A stretch of DNA of 64,000 nt. Origin: Cladophialophora immunda (Eukaryota > Ascomycota > Eurotiomycetes > Chaetothyriales > Herpotrichiellaceae). The DNA is taken from the NCBI RefSeq assembly GCF_000835495.1, contig NW_015622544.1, positions 4,182,855 to 4,246,854 of the forward strand. The letters are read 5' to 3'. The notes under the pieces were generated by a model. That model had not been told where the DNA came from and did not search any database. It saw only the letters and a list, made by a program, of their open reading frames with translations. Positions 10,513 to 21,109 of this stretch are shown one piece after another. Positions within the stretch are counted from its first letter, which is position 1. Every line of letters starts with the position of its first letter. Made by a program: the position numbers and the translations under genes.

Positions 10513-11412
10513 GGTAGAGAAAAAGTAGAGAGTATGAGAGAGGTAGTCACCGCCGTCTTTTGCTCTTCATGTTGCCCCACAGGCACAAAGTCCACAGACT
10601 GAGAGCGCGTGGTTTGGAGGAAGAGAGAGAGAGAGCGGCTCTTTCACTCCCTTGCCAGGAATCCCGGATTCACAAACGAATGTACAACCCAAGTCAGTGC
10701 ATGGCCAAGGTCTCTGGATCCCTGCCGCTAGCGGCTTGACTCTTGTAGTAGATAGATGGGGACCGGGGCAGGGGACGAGGAACGACCAACGGAAGATAAG
10801 GAATCGAGGACCAACAACAGCACAGGTGTGACATTCTCGACGCCAGCCGAGCCTGGCAAGGGGTGATGGTGATGTTGCTGAAGAATGTCCGTGTTTGAGT
10901 CAGGGAATGTTTGTTTTTGGATATGACGGGGAATGCCTGGATTCTTGTCGAGTCACAGATTCGTCGTTATCGTTGTTTGTTTCTGGCGGCTCGTTGGGGG
11001 GAGAAGACGGTGGTGTGCGAATGCAATTTCTCTGGTGGAGGAGGTGTTGAGGCTTTGCGAGGGGATAAAATTGCGCCTTGCTGGGTACGTACAAGGCTCC
11101 GCCAATCCCTGGCAAGACAGACCAGCGATGGGCCCTCGTTCAGTTCGACATAGAATCTTGGCCTTTTTGTTCTATCATTTGGATGGATAGGTATGTGTCT
11201 GCTTCCCATCACACTTTATGACGATGTTGTACACGACTGTGCTCAAATATAGTACATACCAACGAGATGAGAGGAGTTGCGCCGTCGCTAATGCTCTATG
11301 TCCAAGATCTATTCTCCGCCATCATTCGTCGTCCTCGGTAGTGCATTGTATGATCGTACACTTCAGTATCCTCCAGTAGTCCCTTTCCTTGTCGAGCAGT
11401 GCCGTAACATCC
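10513..11412. other. Intergenic, 0.9 kb
   Basis: Promoter side of the DUF3431 gene and 3' flank of ERV1. No coding region with support was found on either strand. Confidence 0.5.
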
Positions 11413-12014
11413 TCAATCGCATTGTCCATCCTTCCATCCATCTTTCCATCTCTGCTTCCAGAGACTGCAATCGAATTCCGCCTTTCCCAGCTTCACATTC
11501 ACCGCGTTATGAGCTTGACACATCCACATGCCCAGGTCGTCTTGTCCTTTGACCTTGGGCTCGTTTCCGGGCTTCTTCATCCAGTCTCGAAAGTCCTCCG
11601 CGCAGACCCAGCAGGGGTAGAGGATAGAGAAGGTTGAAATGAACTGCTTCATGACCGATTGGGTTTCGGGCGGGGCAGCTTCGGGGTATGTAGCTGCAAT
11701 GCTGTGCAGCAGCGTCCACGTCGCGCGACCGAGTTCTTCGACGTCGGGTGGGCATTCGGTTCGTGGTTGAGCGACTGGAGCAACCGCTGTGGGCTTTTTG
11801 CCGCTCTGCTTCATCATCGCCATCCATGCCGCAGAGGAAGTACAGGTTCGGCATCTATTCCGCGGTCAGTGATAAAGCCGAGTCTAGGGCAGAAAACAAC
11901 CCACGGTTTCCCGTCCTTGTCCAGGACAACCCCCGGAGCAAACTTCTGTGGCTTGTCTTCATCCTCTGCATCCTTGAAGCCAGTTGCCTTGCCAGCTGGG
12001 AATGGGAAAGACAT
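11413..12014 (-). CDS. ERV1: Erv1/ALR FAD-linked sulfhydryl oxidase
   Basis: Two exons, 12014-11905 and 11854-11413, with a 50-nt intron. The join falls inside the codon for Pro37 and restores the CRTC shuttle motif at residues 38-41, giving 183 residues. Family marks are an N-terminal LDKDGKP-CRTC tail, the WTLLHSIAATYP helix, the active-site YPCWVCA (Cys118/Cys121) next to FAD, and the structural pair Cys149/Cys166 (C-x16-C) around the FAD-binding HNAVNVKLGK. Erv1 works in the mitochondrial intermembrane space, re-oxidising Mia40 and passing electrons to cytochrome c. The gene is divergent from the DEK_C gene, with a 395-bp shared promoter containing an inverted repeat. Identity is secure; the exact first Met (12014) is likely. 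Confidence 0.93.
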
Positions 12015-12409
12015 CTGGTCGTTCAATCTAAAACACCACACGCCTTCCTCGGGTCACCGCAACCGTCTCTCACGCGCCCTTACAAACATCAAAGAGAATT
12101 TGGGACATGATTGCAAATCAGAAAGGAAAGCCTCGCCTAAGGCTTCAAACACCGATATATCCGATGCGTGCTCGCTTAACTTTCCATTTAAGCTTTACCT
12201 GGATGGGTTTAGATCAGCACCCGTCACGTGCTGATCTTGTCCATTTGCGGGGGGGCCTCGAGCCCGTCACGAAAGCAAATCCAATGGTCGATCAGCCTGA
12301 TGCGACCAGCCATTGATCCCACGAACCCGACGCGCAAATTGACCAATATTACTATCACGGCTCTACCCCTTCGGTCGGGCTCTGTATTGTTTCCACGGAT
12401 TAGCGCGTT
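12015..12409. promoter_or_regulatory. Divergent promoter ERV1 / DEK_C gene
   Basis: A 395-bp region separating two genes transcribed away from each other. It holds a CCAAT box at 12343-12347, 63 bases before the DEK_C ATG, and the CACGTG-containing inverted repeat described separately. Confidence 0.55.
12211..12237. promoter_or_regulatory. 10-bp inverted repeat overlapping CACGTG
   Basis: Perfect 10-bp arms at 12211-12220 and 12228-12237 separated by 7 bases, with a CACGTG E-box at 12225-12230 spanning the loop and right arm. It lies almost midway between ERV1 and the DEK_C gene. It could be a dimeric bHLH (Cbf1-type) operator or a DNA hairpin. Confidence 0.45.
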
Positions 12410-13434
12410 ATGTCTGCGTTCTACTCCGACTCTTCAGAGGCTTCGAACCCACCCGCACCGCCGGACAACGAACTCGAGAACAGCCTACGATGCGAGGTGG
12501 TAAAGGCGCAGAGAGCTGGAATAGAGCTCTCGAACAACTCCATTCGCGCCGCTTCCGAAGCGAGATTGGGATTGACAAAAGGGTTCTACAAAAATGACGA
12601 GGAATGGGCACAGCGAAGTAGAGGCATAATAGCCGACCAGCTGGTATAGTTGGATACTACATATTGAGGGTCGCATCTAGCTAACACTATTGCTAGACAA
12701 TCCTGCAGGACATAGCAAGCTCTCCCGTGAAAGCCAAGCCCGAAGAGCCGAAGAAGACGTCCGCGAAGCGCAAGTCCTCACAGAAAGAGTCCCCGCAGAG
12801 GAAGAGAGCAAAGGTCGCAGACTCTGAACCAGGAGACGAGCAGGAGGAGAAAAATGGTGCTGCCGCAGAAGAATCCTCCGATGAGAGAGAAACCACCGCG
12901 GCCATTAAGGCCGAAGACGGGTCGGACAGCGACATGTCGGTTCTCTTGGACGAAGCGCCTCCGGAGAAGAAGAGTAGGAGGCGCAATGACTCCGCGGCAC
13001 AAAGGCCCAAGAAGTCTGCCAGCAAATCCACCACAAAACCCAAAGCCGATGCCGAGATCGACCCCAAGCAGGCCGAAATCAAGCGTCTGCAAGGCTGGCT
13101 CGTGAAATGCGGCATCCGCAAGCTGTGGAGCAAAGAGTTGAAGCCCTACCCTACCCCCAGAGCCCAAATTCAGCATTTGAAAAAGATGCTGGCCGACGTC
13201 GGCATGACTGGGAGGTTCTCGCGGGAAAGGGCAAATCAGATCAAGGAGGCCAGAGAGCTGGCCGCTGACATCGAGGCCGTCCAGCAAGGAGCAGAGCGCT
13301 GGGGTGCTCTGAAAGATGACGACGGTGCACGAGCCGAGAAAGAAACAAATAGCCCGCGGCCCGCGGCAAGGAGGTTGGTCCGAGGAGCGAAGAATTATGA
13401 TTTTTTGAGCAGCGATGGTGAGGAGACAGATTGA
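12410..13434 (+). CDS. DEK_C-like nuclear / transcriptional regulator protein
   Basis: Two exons, 12410-12643 and 12697-13434, with a 53-nt intron (donor GTATAG, branch CTAAC, acceptor CTAG), phase 0; 323 residues. Residues about 20-78 (ELENSLRCEVV ... RAASEARLGLTKGFYK ... RSRGIIADQL) resemble the DEK C-terminal helical domain. A long basic/acidic disordered part with KRK and SSDE clusters follows. Near residue 195-245 a conserved block (KRLQGWLVKCGIRKLWSKEL) precedes an amphipathic helix. The C-terminus is acidic (SSDGEETD). This arrangement is found in fungal proteins annotated as transcriptional regulators; probable chromatin binding in the nucleus is inferred from domain type and nuclear-localisation-like Lys/Arg runs. 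Confidence 0.8.
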
Positions 13435-13506
13435 AGCTGTTTCGGGCCCGAATCTCCCTACGCCGGACCTTTTGCTATTGGGCACTGACGTGAAAGGTTG
13501 TTGCTT

Positions 13507-13741
13507 TTATTTGATAGTTTTGTTGCCGCTCATACGCTGTGCAACGAGACTGAAGACGGCCACGGACGAAATGAACAGGACCAGGTTGTAAAACTAAATC
13601 AAGCTAGTTAGAACTAATGCTCAAAACGTGCTTCAGAGCTGCAGGGATATCAAGGAAGCTTACGGCATTGCGTGAGTACTCGTTTTCTTCTGCCTCTGTT
13701 CGCGCCTCTACAAAGAGGCGGCGGAGATTTGGGAGAGCCAT
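13507..13741 (-). CDS. 54-aa single-pass membrane microprotein
   Basis: A small gene with two exons, 13741-13664 and 13593-13507. The 70-nt intron is phase 0, with donor GTAAGC, branch CTAAC and acceptor TTTAG. The product has a charged N-terminal helix (NLRRLFVEARTEAEENEY) followed by one hydrophobic segment of about 18 residues (NLVLFISSVAVFSLVAQR) and a short basic tail. The layout is like tail-anchored mitochondrial or ER subunits such as small TOM or respiratory-chain subunits, but I cannot match it to one. Start ATG 13741 is the first in frame. It converges with the DEK_C gene, the 3' ends lying 72 bases apart. Its clean splicing and perfect phase argue that it is real. Confidence 0.65.
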
Positions 13742-14794
13742 GTTTGATGAGTGAGATACGAGGCGCCCGTATCGACGTGCCTATACTGGATGTTACTGTG
13801 TCGATGGAATAGAAGGAGAAGCAGGTCAGCCAGTCGGGCTTTGCAAGGCTGGGCATGTCTTGGCAAGCCCCGCTAGAGCCTTGTGGCAGCTTTGAGGCAG
13901 CCTCATCACAGCCTTGCCGGGCTATTTTCCATCTCCTTTTTGAAAAGTAATCAGTCCGGTCATCTCTCACCGGAGACTGATTCAGTATTGGATTGCCGAA
14001 CAGTTGATTGAAGGTGCTACGATAGCAGTAAGCTCTCCAGTCTCACCCGCGAATCAAGCTTGACCATCAGGACGCCGGCACGCTTTTGCAAAGAAAGGTT
14101 ATATTCGCTCCCTTTACCAGAACGACCTTAGCAGGCCGACTCGAGCCCACCCTGGAAGGCTCTCCCAATCCAAAGGAAGAGCTCGTTCACTGACTCTCGG
14201 TCACTATTGAACCACAATCGATTCAACCTCGGAGACATTTCTAATTGGCATCATCTTCAGGCGTCCTGTTGCGACACCACGTCCTTTGGAGTGCAAAATC
14301 AGCGGCAACCCCTTCTCGATTTGGGTAGCGTGAGCGTAATCACAGTAACGGTAATAGAAAATGCTTCCAAGCTGATACTTATCAGCAGAACCGTCCTTGC
14401 TTGGCCTTCTGCCAATCCTTCAACAGCCAACGTTCGAGTCCCGTGCACGGAGGAAGTGGGAATCCCAACGTGATTCGATAATCAACGCTTTTCAACATGA
14501 CTATCCCCTGGATGTGGCGCTTCCCTTCATCGGTGAGATCACATACGAAGGTAAGATTGCTTGAACGCGTCGCTTCCTGGTCTTGGATTGGTGGCCTCAA
14601 CACTGCTCGTACACCATCTTCGTATACCGCACCAACTGCGGCTGGTTGCCCACTTGTCTGCTTGCTGCCTTACTGCGCTGTTGACCAGATGGAACGCCTG
14701 CTTGATTCTCACTATATAAACCATCGAAACCATATCCTCACGGCACAACTCTCTGAGGAATAACATTGCTCAATCTCAACAAGCTTCGGTAATC
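13742..14794. other. Intergenic, promoter of FMO gene
   Basis: About 1.05 kb without a supported gene. It contains the upstream region of the 54-aa gene on the left and the promoter of the flavoprotein on the right. Confidence 0.5.
14713..14720 (+). promoter_or_regulatory. TATA box of the FMO gene
   Basis: TATATAAA located 75-82 bases before the FMO start codon at 14795, a usual spacing for regulated fungal genes. Confidence 0.55.
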
Positions 14795-16761
14795 ATGGAC
14801 GGCCATCCACTTGCTTCCATACCACCACTTACGCTTCATGCCGGCGTCAATCGAGATCAAATCAACGCGGGTGACATTGTGGCCGACTGGCTCGCTGCTC
14901 TAGAGAAGCGTCCCAAGAACGGTCTGTCTACTGACCTCTCGGACCTTTTTATTGATGATTCCTGGTGGCGGGACTTCGCCGGGCTCTCCTGGGATATAGT
15001 GACAAAGCACAGTCTCGAAGATGTTGCAGAGTACCTCACTAGCTCGACCACTGGATTCGGACAGCTGACTGCCATCAAAACCGGCGGTCTGCAGGCGAGC
15101 TTGGTAGACATGCACGGATCCATCTGGATCCAGGGTGGATTTACTTTCCGGACAAGCGATGGCTCGGGCACCGGTCTGGTCCGATTGATCAATGTGGACA
15201 AGTTTCAGTGGAAAGCATGGATAGTCTTCACTCAACTTGAGAGACTCAACAATCAAGACGAGCTTGACAGCCAAAGGTTACGACAATCCTACACCCAGTC
15301 AAGGCTCGCCAATGGCGTCAATGGGGAGAAGAAGGACGACCTTCAGGTCCTGATCGTCGGTGCAGGTATGTCTTCACAGTTCTCAGGGCAATCACACGCT
15401 GACGCAGTTCTAGGGCAATCGGGCCTCATGCTCGCCGCACAGCTTAAGAACATGGGGATCAAGGCATTGCTCGTTGACAAGCTCCCCCGACTCGGTGACA
15501 TGTGGCGCTCCAGATACGAAACAGTCAGGACCCATACACCCATCTATACCGACCACTATCCCTTCCTCAAATTCCCCACCAACTGGCCCCGATGGCTTGA
15601 GCAGGATAAGATTGCCGGCTGGATGGAACATTACGGACAAGTGATGGGACTTGACTATTTGCTCAGCACGACCGTGAGCAAGATTGACTACGATGAGGAG
15701 GCCCGTCGATATACCGTCGAGGTGGAAAATGAAGATGGCAAGCAGACCTTCCACCCTCGGCATCTTGTTTTAGCCACCGGCGTGTTCAGCCGGCACCCAA
15801 TCGAACCCGAAATCCCAGGCAGAGACTCGTTCAAGGGCGAGACATATCACTCAATGCACCACAAAGCCGCACGCCTCATCCCCGACCTAGCCAACAAACG
15901 CATCGCCATCATCGGCTCTGGTACCAGCGCCCACGACATCGCCCAGGACTTTGTCAACTCGGGGGCGAAACAAGTATCGATCGTCCAACGAAATGCCATC
16001 TTCTCTGTCTCGGCCAAAGCGCTTGAAGATGCCTACCTGTCCTTCTGGAACACGCCCGGCGTCTCCACCGAGGAGGCAGACATCATTGCCAACTCTTTCC
16101 CCACCGCAGTGGGTCGGACGCTCAACATCGGACAAACGCAGATGATGGAGGAGCAGGACAAGGAGCTAATCGAGGGCCTGGAGAAGGCAGGTCTGAAGTT
16201 GAAACGAGCAAAGACGGCGGGGTACGGCTTTATCGATCACCTCGTGGTGAAGACCGGACACTTCTACATTGATCAGGGAGCTAGTCCGATGATTGTGGAT
16301 GGGAGAATCAAGATCTACTCGTGCGAGGAGGGGGTCAAGGAATTCGTTCCCGACGGGGTCGTCCTGGCCAATGGGACGAAGGTGCCGGCCGACCTGGTCG
16401 TTCTGGCGACGGGTTATCAGAGAAATGTCCTGACCGTCGAGGAGCTCATGGGGAAGAAGGTGGCCGACAAGGTTGGCGATCTGGGCTACCTCGACAGCGA
16501 GCAGGAGCGGATCGGGGTAAGTGACTACTTTTTACCCACAGACTCCCCCATTTACTCAGTTGCTGATCATCGTCACAGTGGTGGAGGCCGACGGGCTTCC
16601 CGGGCTTCTGGTACATGACCGGCAGCTTCATCTGGGGGCGCCAGTTTTCGCCCATCCTCGCTCTGCAGATCAGCGCCATCGAACAGGGCCTGAACCCAGG
16701 GTATTGGGAACAAACACAGCGGAACAACAAGGGGATAGGCGCGGTCGCACACAGAGTGTAG
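14795..16761 (+). CDS. NTF2-like + flavin-containing monooxygenase
   Basis: Three exons, 14795-15365, 15414-16516 and 16579-16761; 618 residues. Intron 1 is 48 nt, a multiple of three, and has no stop, so the unspliced frame reads through. Splicing restores the FAD fingerprint GAGQSG near residue 189-194. Residues 25-155 look like a SnoaL/NTF2-like domain, an N-terminal fusion known in fungal and plant-YUCCA-like FMOs. The second nucleotide-binding site is IIGSGTSAHD near 356-366, and the FMO signature FKGETYH lies near 329-335. The ATGY motif (VVLATGYQRN) is near 535. The last exon supplies the WWRPTGFPGFWYMTGSF block typical of the family. It is a likely NADPH-dependent hydroxylase or Baeyer-Villiger-type oxidase; the substrate is unknown. 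Confidence 0.88.
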
Positions 16762-17300
16762 ACCCAAGTTCGCAGAGGCGGACGGTAAGTTCCTCAGGGC
16801 GACGACAACTATTTCAAGATGTTAGACAGGTCGAATGCTACCGGTCGGTCAGTTGAGTACGTAGTTGAGATATGGTCATCCGGTTCCTTTCTAAAGCTGT
16901 CCTCTGTCTCGTTTCCCATGTCCAGGTCCACGTTGCCGTCAACAGTTCATCGTTTGTTTGCTCTCCCCTTTTTGACCTAGCCTTGTCTCTTTGTGCCTTT
17001 GTGTCTTTGTCTACAACGTGGACGCTCGGTGTTGTTTGTCAATGAATATGCGTAGGTCACTGCATTGATTTCATTGTGGCATTGTCACTCGCCGTGGCAA
17101 CAAACAATCGTCCTTCCGTTCTTGCGTCGTTATAGATTTGCTGGATGGGAGTTTCTCTTTCTCAGACTCTCGCGAACATCAAACACCATTCGATCTGTCT
17201 CCAAGACAAATACATACCTACATACCTACACGAAGCAAACAACAGAGCAAAAGCAAACCAAAGTATACCTCACACCAAGACTTACACGTACTCATTCACC
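16762..17300. other. Intergenic, 0.54 kb
   Basis: FMO 3' flank and promoter/5' UTR of the small secreted protein. The 3' part is CA-rich leader-like sequence with TACATACCTACATACC repeats near 17213-17228. No gene seen. Confidence 0.5.
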
Positions 17301-17693
17301 ATGAAATTCCTCACGACCATCACCGCCGCCGCCGCCTTCGCGATGGCCACGACCGCTTCGACCGTTAACGACCCGGCCGCCCTGTCCGCGAGCGTCAACA
17401 CGTTCGACCTGGGCGGCCGCAGCCTGAAGAAGATGGACGGCAAGTGCACGGCCAAGGGCGGGTGCAAGGTGCCCGGCGGCCTGCACTCGGCGTATCCCTG
17501 CTGGAACTCGAAGTGCAACGTCACGGCCAAGGCGGGTGACGCTGACGACACGGGCAAGAACTGCACCATCGCCCCGGGCATGGACGGCGCGTGGGTCGCA
17601 AAGTGCCCGACGAACCTGTTGCCGTATGAGTGGGCGTGGCCGTGGGTACCGCCCAAGAAGAGCAGCAAGGGCTCGGACTCGGGCAAGGATTGA
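17301..17693 (+). CDS. Small secreted six-cysteine protein (130 aa)
   Basis: ATG 17301 (context TTCACC) starts a clear signal peptide (MKFLTTITAAAAFAMATTAS), probably cut near residue 19-21. The mature part of about 110 residues has six cysteines (49, 55, 67, 72, 88, 102), enough for three disulfides, plus N-glycosylation sites NVT and NCT. It ends in a Trp/Pro-rich patch (WAWPWVPPKK) and a Lys/Ser tail. An upstream in-frame extension exists but would bury the signal peptide, so I reject it. I do not recognise the family. Size, cysteine count and secretion fit effector-like or surface proteins, an inference only. Confidence 0.75.
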   Translation: MKFLTTITAAAAFAMATTASTVNDPAALSASVNTFDLGGRSLKKMDGKCTAKGGCKVPGGLHSAYPCWNSKCNVTAKAGDADDTGKNCTIAPGMDGAWVAKCPTNLLPYEWAWPWVPPKKSSKGSDSGKD

Positions 17694-17910
17694 AGTGGAG
17701 GAGCTGGAGAAATACAGGACGGGTGATAGAACTATACTGTGTAGGAGAGGTCAGGTCCTGTGTAGACAGTCCGACACTGATCAAAATAGTTGCAGCCCAT
17801 ATGGATATTGGATCCTGAACTGTCAAAAGTAGTATGTTTGCAGCAATCCCCAAGCCACGTAGGCATGCGTACATACCAAAAGGGGCCTACTCCCCTGGAC
17901 AGATACTGAT

Positions 17911-20116
17911 TCACCGCTGAAACGCCGCGAGCCCCTCGATCTTGTCCTGGTCCACGTTCCCAATGGTGCCTGTGAACCCATTCTCCTTGACCGCAGCCAG
18001 ATCATCTTGGTTCCTACCCGGGTGGCCGCCCGCGGGTCCTTTGCCGACCGCGACGGCCAGGATGTTTTCGACGTCGAGAGCCTTCTCGACACCCCCAGCA
18101 GTCTTCGAGCTGCTCCGCCACGCGACGTGGTCGTCGGGCCTGACTAGCACGGCGTCCCGCTCCCACACCTCCCTCACGTGCGGCTCGTCGGGCAGGTGGA
18201 CGGCCTTGAGCGGGATGTCCAGCTTCTTCGCCGGGGGCGCGAAGGCCTCGATGTATCGGCCGTCCGGGGTGAAGTCGACGAGGGAGAACTCCCTCCCGCG
18301 CCCGAAGAGGTCGAAGACGCTGGTCGTGCCGTCCTGGAGGAAGACGTGCGGCGCCCGCGCGCCGGGCCACGTCGAGGGGACATAGCGCTCCGGAGTCCAG
18401 TCCGGCTCGGGCGTGGCGTCCTCGTCCGGCAAGACGACGGGGGAGCCGTTGTAGCGATACCCCATCTCGATTCCGTGGTCCTTGTTCTCGCCGTCGTGCG
18501 CGAGGATGTACGCGGCGATCTGGGCGCGCACGGCGTCCCCCTCGGCCGTCTTCGCGGTGACGGCGTCGCCCGTCCGGTCCACCAGGTCCTTGTAGAACGA
18601 GTGCTGGGACCAGTGCACGCCCGAGCGCTCGATGTTCCTGGCCGCCACGGGCCGCCGCTCGGCCTCGTACGACTGCAGCAGCGCGGGGCCCCCGTGGCCG
18701 GCCAGCACGGCCGCCAGCTTCCAGCCGATGTCGAAGCTGTCCCCGACGGCCGTGTTCATGCCATAGCCGCCCGTGGGGATGTTCTGGTGCGCGGCGTCGC
18801 CGGACAGGAAGACGCGGCCCCGCGGCGAGATGTATTTGTCGGCGATGCAGATGTTGGGCCGCCACGTGCTCGTCACCAGCACCTCGTCGATCGCGATGGG
18901 CCACGGCGCCCTCGAACCCCCCAGCACGCGGTATACCGTGTCCTCCGGGTCGAGCGTCGACACGTCAAAGTCCAGCGGCAGCGGGGTATGGGCCGTCCAC
19001 GTGTCGACCTCGTCCTGCGAGATGATGACGTGCCCGCTGGTGAAGAAGATGTGCCAGAACTGGCCCTGCCGCTGGATGCGGCTCAGGTCGCGCGACTTGA
19101 AGTGGACGAGGTATAGTTTGGCGGGCCTGGGGGTGTGGCAGAGCCGGGTGGTGAGCTCAAATAGGCACAGAGAAGCGAGAACAAGGGATGATGGACTGGG
19201 TGATGAGGGCAAAAAACACTCACACTGGCCCTCCTATCAGCTCGACTCCGATCGCCTTGCGTACCCGGCTTCCTGCACCGTCGCACCCCACGACATACTG
19301 CGCCTTAACCCGGTGCGTTTCGCCCGCGGTGTCGGTCAATTCGCACTCGACGCCCGCGTCCGACTCGGCCAGCGTCTCGAACTTCCAGCCAAAGTGCGAC
19401 TCGATCAGGGGCTGCGCCTGGATGCGCGGCTTCAGCCAGGCCTCGAAGATGGCCTGGGAACACCGCTGGTAGGGCTCGCGGGGCATGGAGCCGTCGTTGT
19501 GGGCTTTGATGTGGGCGCGCCACCAGTCCGGCGAGGGGAGGTCCTAGACCAGCAGAGAGAGACAGTCAAGTTAGTCGCCATACCCCCTCTATCGAGAAGA
19601 CGAGTTGTTCAGGCTGGATAGTTGGTGAGTGAGTGAGTGATGCTTACCCATTTGGCAATCCGTTCGCCTCCGTCGGACAGCCCAGAGCTGAAATGCACAT
19701 CGAATGAGTAGTTTTGCGGCACCCCTGCGTTTCCACCGCTCATCAGCCCAATCCAGCCATTCATCATCGCCTCTGTCAGGGTTTCACCCTCAAAGGCCCA
19801 GGCTAGACTCTGCCAAAACAACGCTGGACGGAACACGAACCGACTTCTCGCAGCCCCTGGTCGATCTGGAGCCGCTTAAACAGCTCCATGCTCCGACAGT
19901 TGGTAATGTCCATCTTGGGCCAGCGCGTCGTGTCGAGGTTGCGCTCCACGAGCATGCACGGCACGCCGTTCTCGGCCAGCTGCAGCGCTGCGATCAGCCC
20001 GGCAGGCCCAGCGCCCACGACGAGCACGGGCGTTTCGTGGTGGACGACCTGGAGGAGAAATGTTAGGGGGATGTGGCTATGGTACTCGCACGATTGGCCA
20101 TGGTAAGACGCACCAT
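17911..20116 (-). CDS. PheA/TfdB-type FAD aromatic hydroxylase
   Basis: Five exons: 20116-20114 (just the ATG), 20048-19841, 19724-19648, 19543-19224 and 19126-17911; 607 residues. Every junction keeps frame and rejoins family motifs. Marks are GAGPAG at residues 13-18 (FAD), CDGAGS at 183-188 (DG motif), GDAAHQ from 312 (GD motif) followed by PTGGYGMNTAVGD, and a thioredoxin-like C-terminal domain (DGRYIEAF ... VREVWERDAVLVRPDDHVAWR). Family members hydroxylate phenols or hydroxyphenyl acids with NAD(P)H and O2. It lies downstream of and parallel to the extradiol dioxygenase, suggesting that its catechol product is the substrate of that enzyme. The one-codon first exon is the least certain part. 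Confidence 0.88.
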
Positions 20117-21109
20117 TCTCTGTAAACAAATCTGGGAGGTTTCTGGGAGAAAGGGGCTTCGCCAATGAGATGTGCAAGGGCGGTTACACAAGTATCGCTA
20201 TATTATATTATACGGAGTATAGTTATATGTATGCATATATATACTTTGAGCCTCCACAATAGGGTCTTACCTTGGGGCTTTTGCCCAGCACCACTACCAC
20301 TACCACTACCCGGACCACTATCCATGTACGTACTAGGAAATCTCCGGAGACCCTCCGCATGTGGCCTTTCCTTGCCTGTGTCTGGGGAAAAGGCTTGTAG
20401 CCATTGCTGCATTAGTCCCTCAGGAACGAAGCACTCGCCCGAGAAAGTCGTAAAAGCAACGCCCATTGCCCCGCCCCATCTCGCTTCCCTTAGAATGTGT
20501 CCCTCCGGTCGAACACCTCGTTTACTCTATGACACGGCTTACACTACGGAAACGCTGGACGCCCTTTCGTGGGGAGGGGAAATTGATTTGACAATGATGA
20601 TTAAAAGATGACATTGACACGATTGGGGGGAAAAGGGCGGCCAGGCAAGGCCCACTGCCGATCCTGAGCCTGCATTGTCAAAATCCCACAAGTGATAGAG
20701 GAATCATCCATCCACCAGGCGGGGAGCCCGGTGTCGAGGTTTGCGCCGTCCATGGCCGGCACTGGAGGATCACTGGGGCTGATTCCCGGGGATGGGAATT
20801 GGACGGTTTGGGTCTAGATCCGGCGATGGCTTGGACACGGAAGTAATATCTTTCATACGCCCTTGTGACTGGCTGAGAGCTAAGAGTAATGCTGCGCATA
20901 GGAGGGTATGCTCTTCTCTTTGTACGGTGGGTGTGTGCCAGTGATTCTATACAGAAATGCTCCGGCGTGGGCAGTTACACGCCACACCAGCCTTGTGCAA
21001 AGAGGGCATTATTCCCATTTGAACAGTCCACACGAGAGAAGATGTAACTGCCAGGTATATGAATACGGTCCTACTATCCACTAACACCCCCCCAAATTGC
21101 TCCTTCACA
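20117..21109. other. Intergenic, hydroxylase promoter
   Basis: 993 bases between two parallel minus-strand genes. The first 130 bases upstream of the hydroxylase contain a strongly AT-rich stretch (20200-20242) able to serve as its TATA region. No gene found in the rest. Confidence 0.5.

Noticed and set aside
14401..14470. GTTCGAGTC resembling a tRNA T-loop
   Set aside because: Flanking bases cannot form a T stem and no D arm or anticodon arm is in place.
18178..19116. 312-codon plus-strand open frame
   Set aside because: Antisense to the FAD hydroxylase, Arg/Val/Gly/Asp-rich with no family features, while the minus strand has all catalytic motifs.
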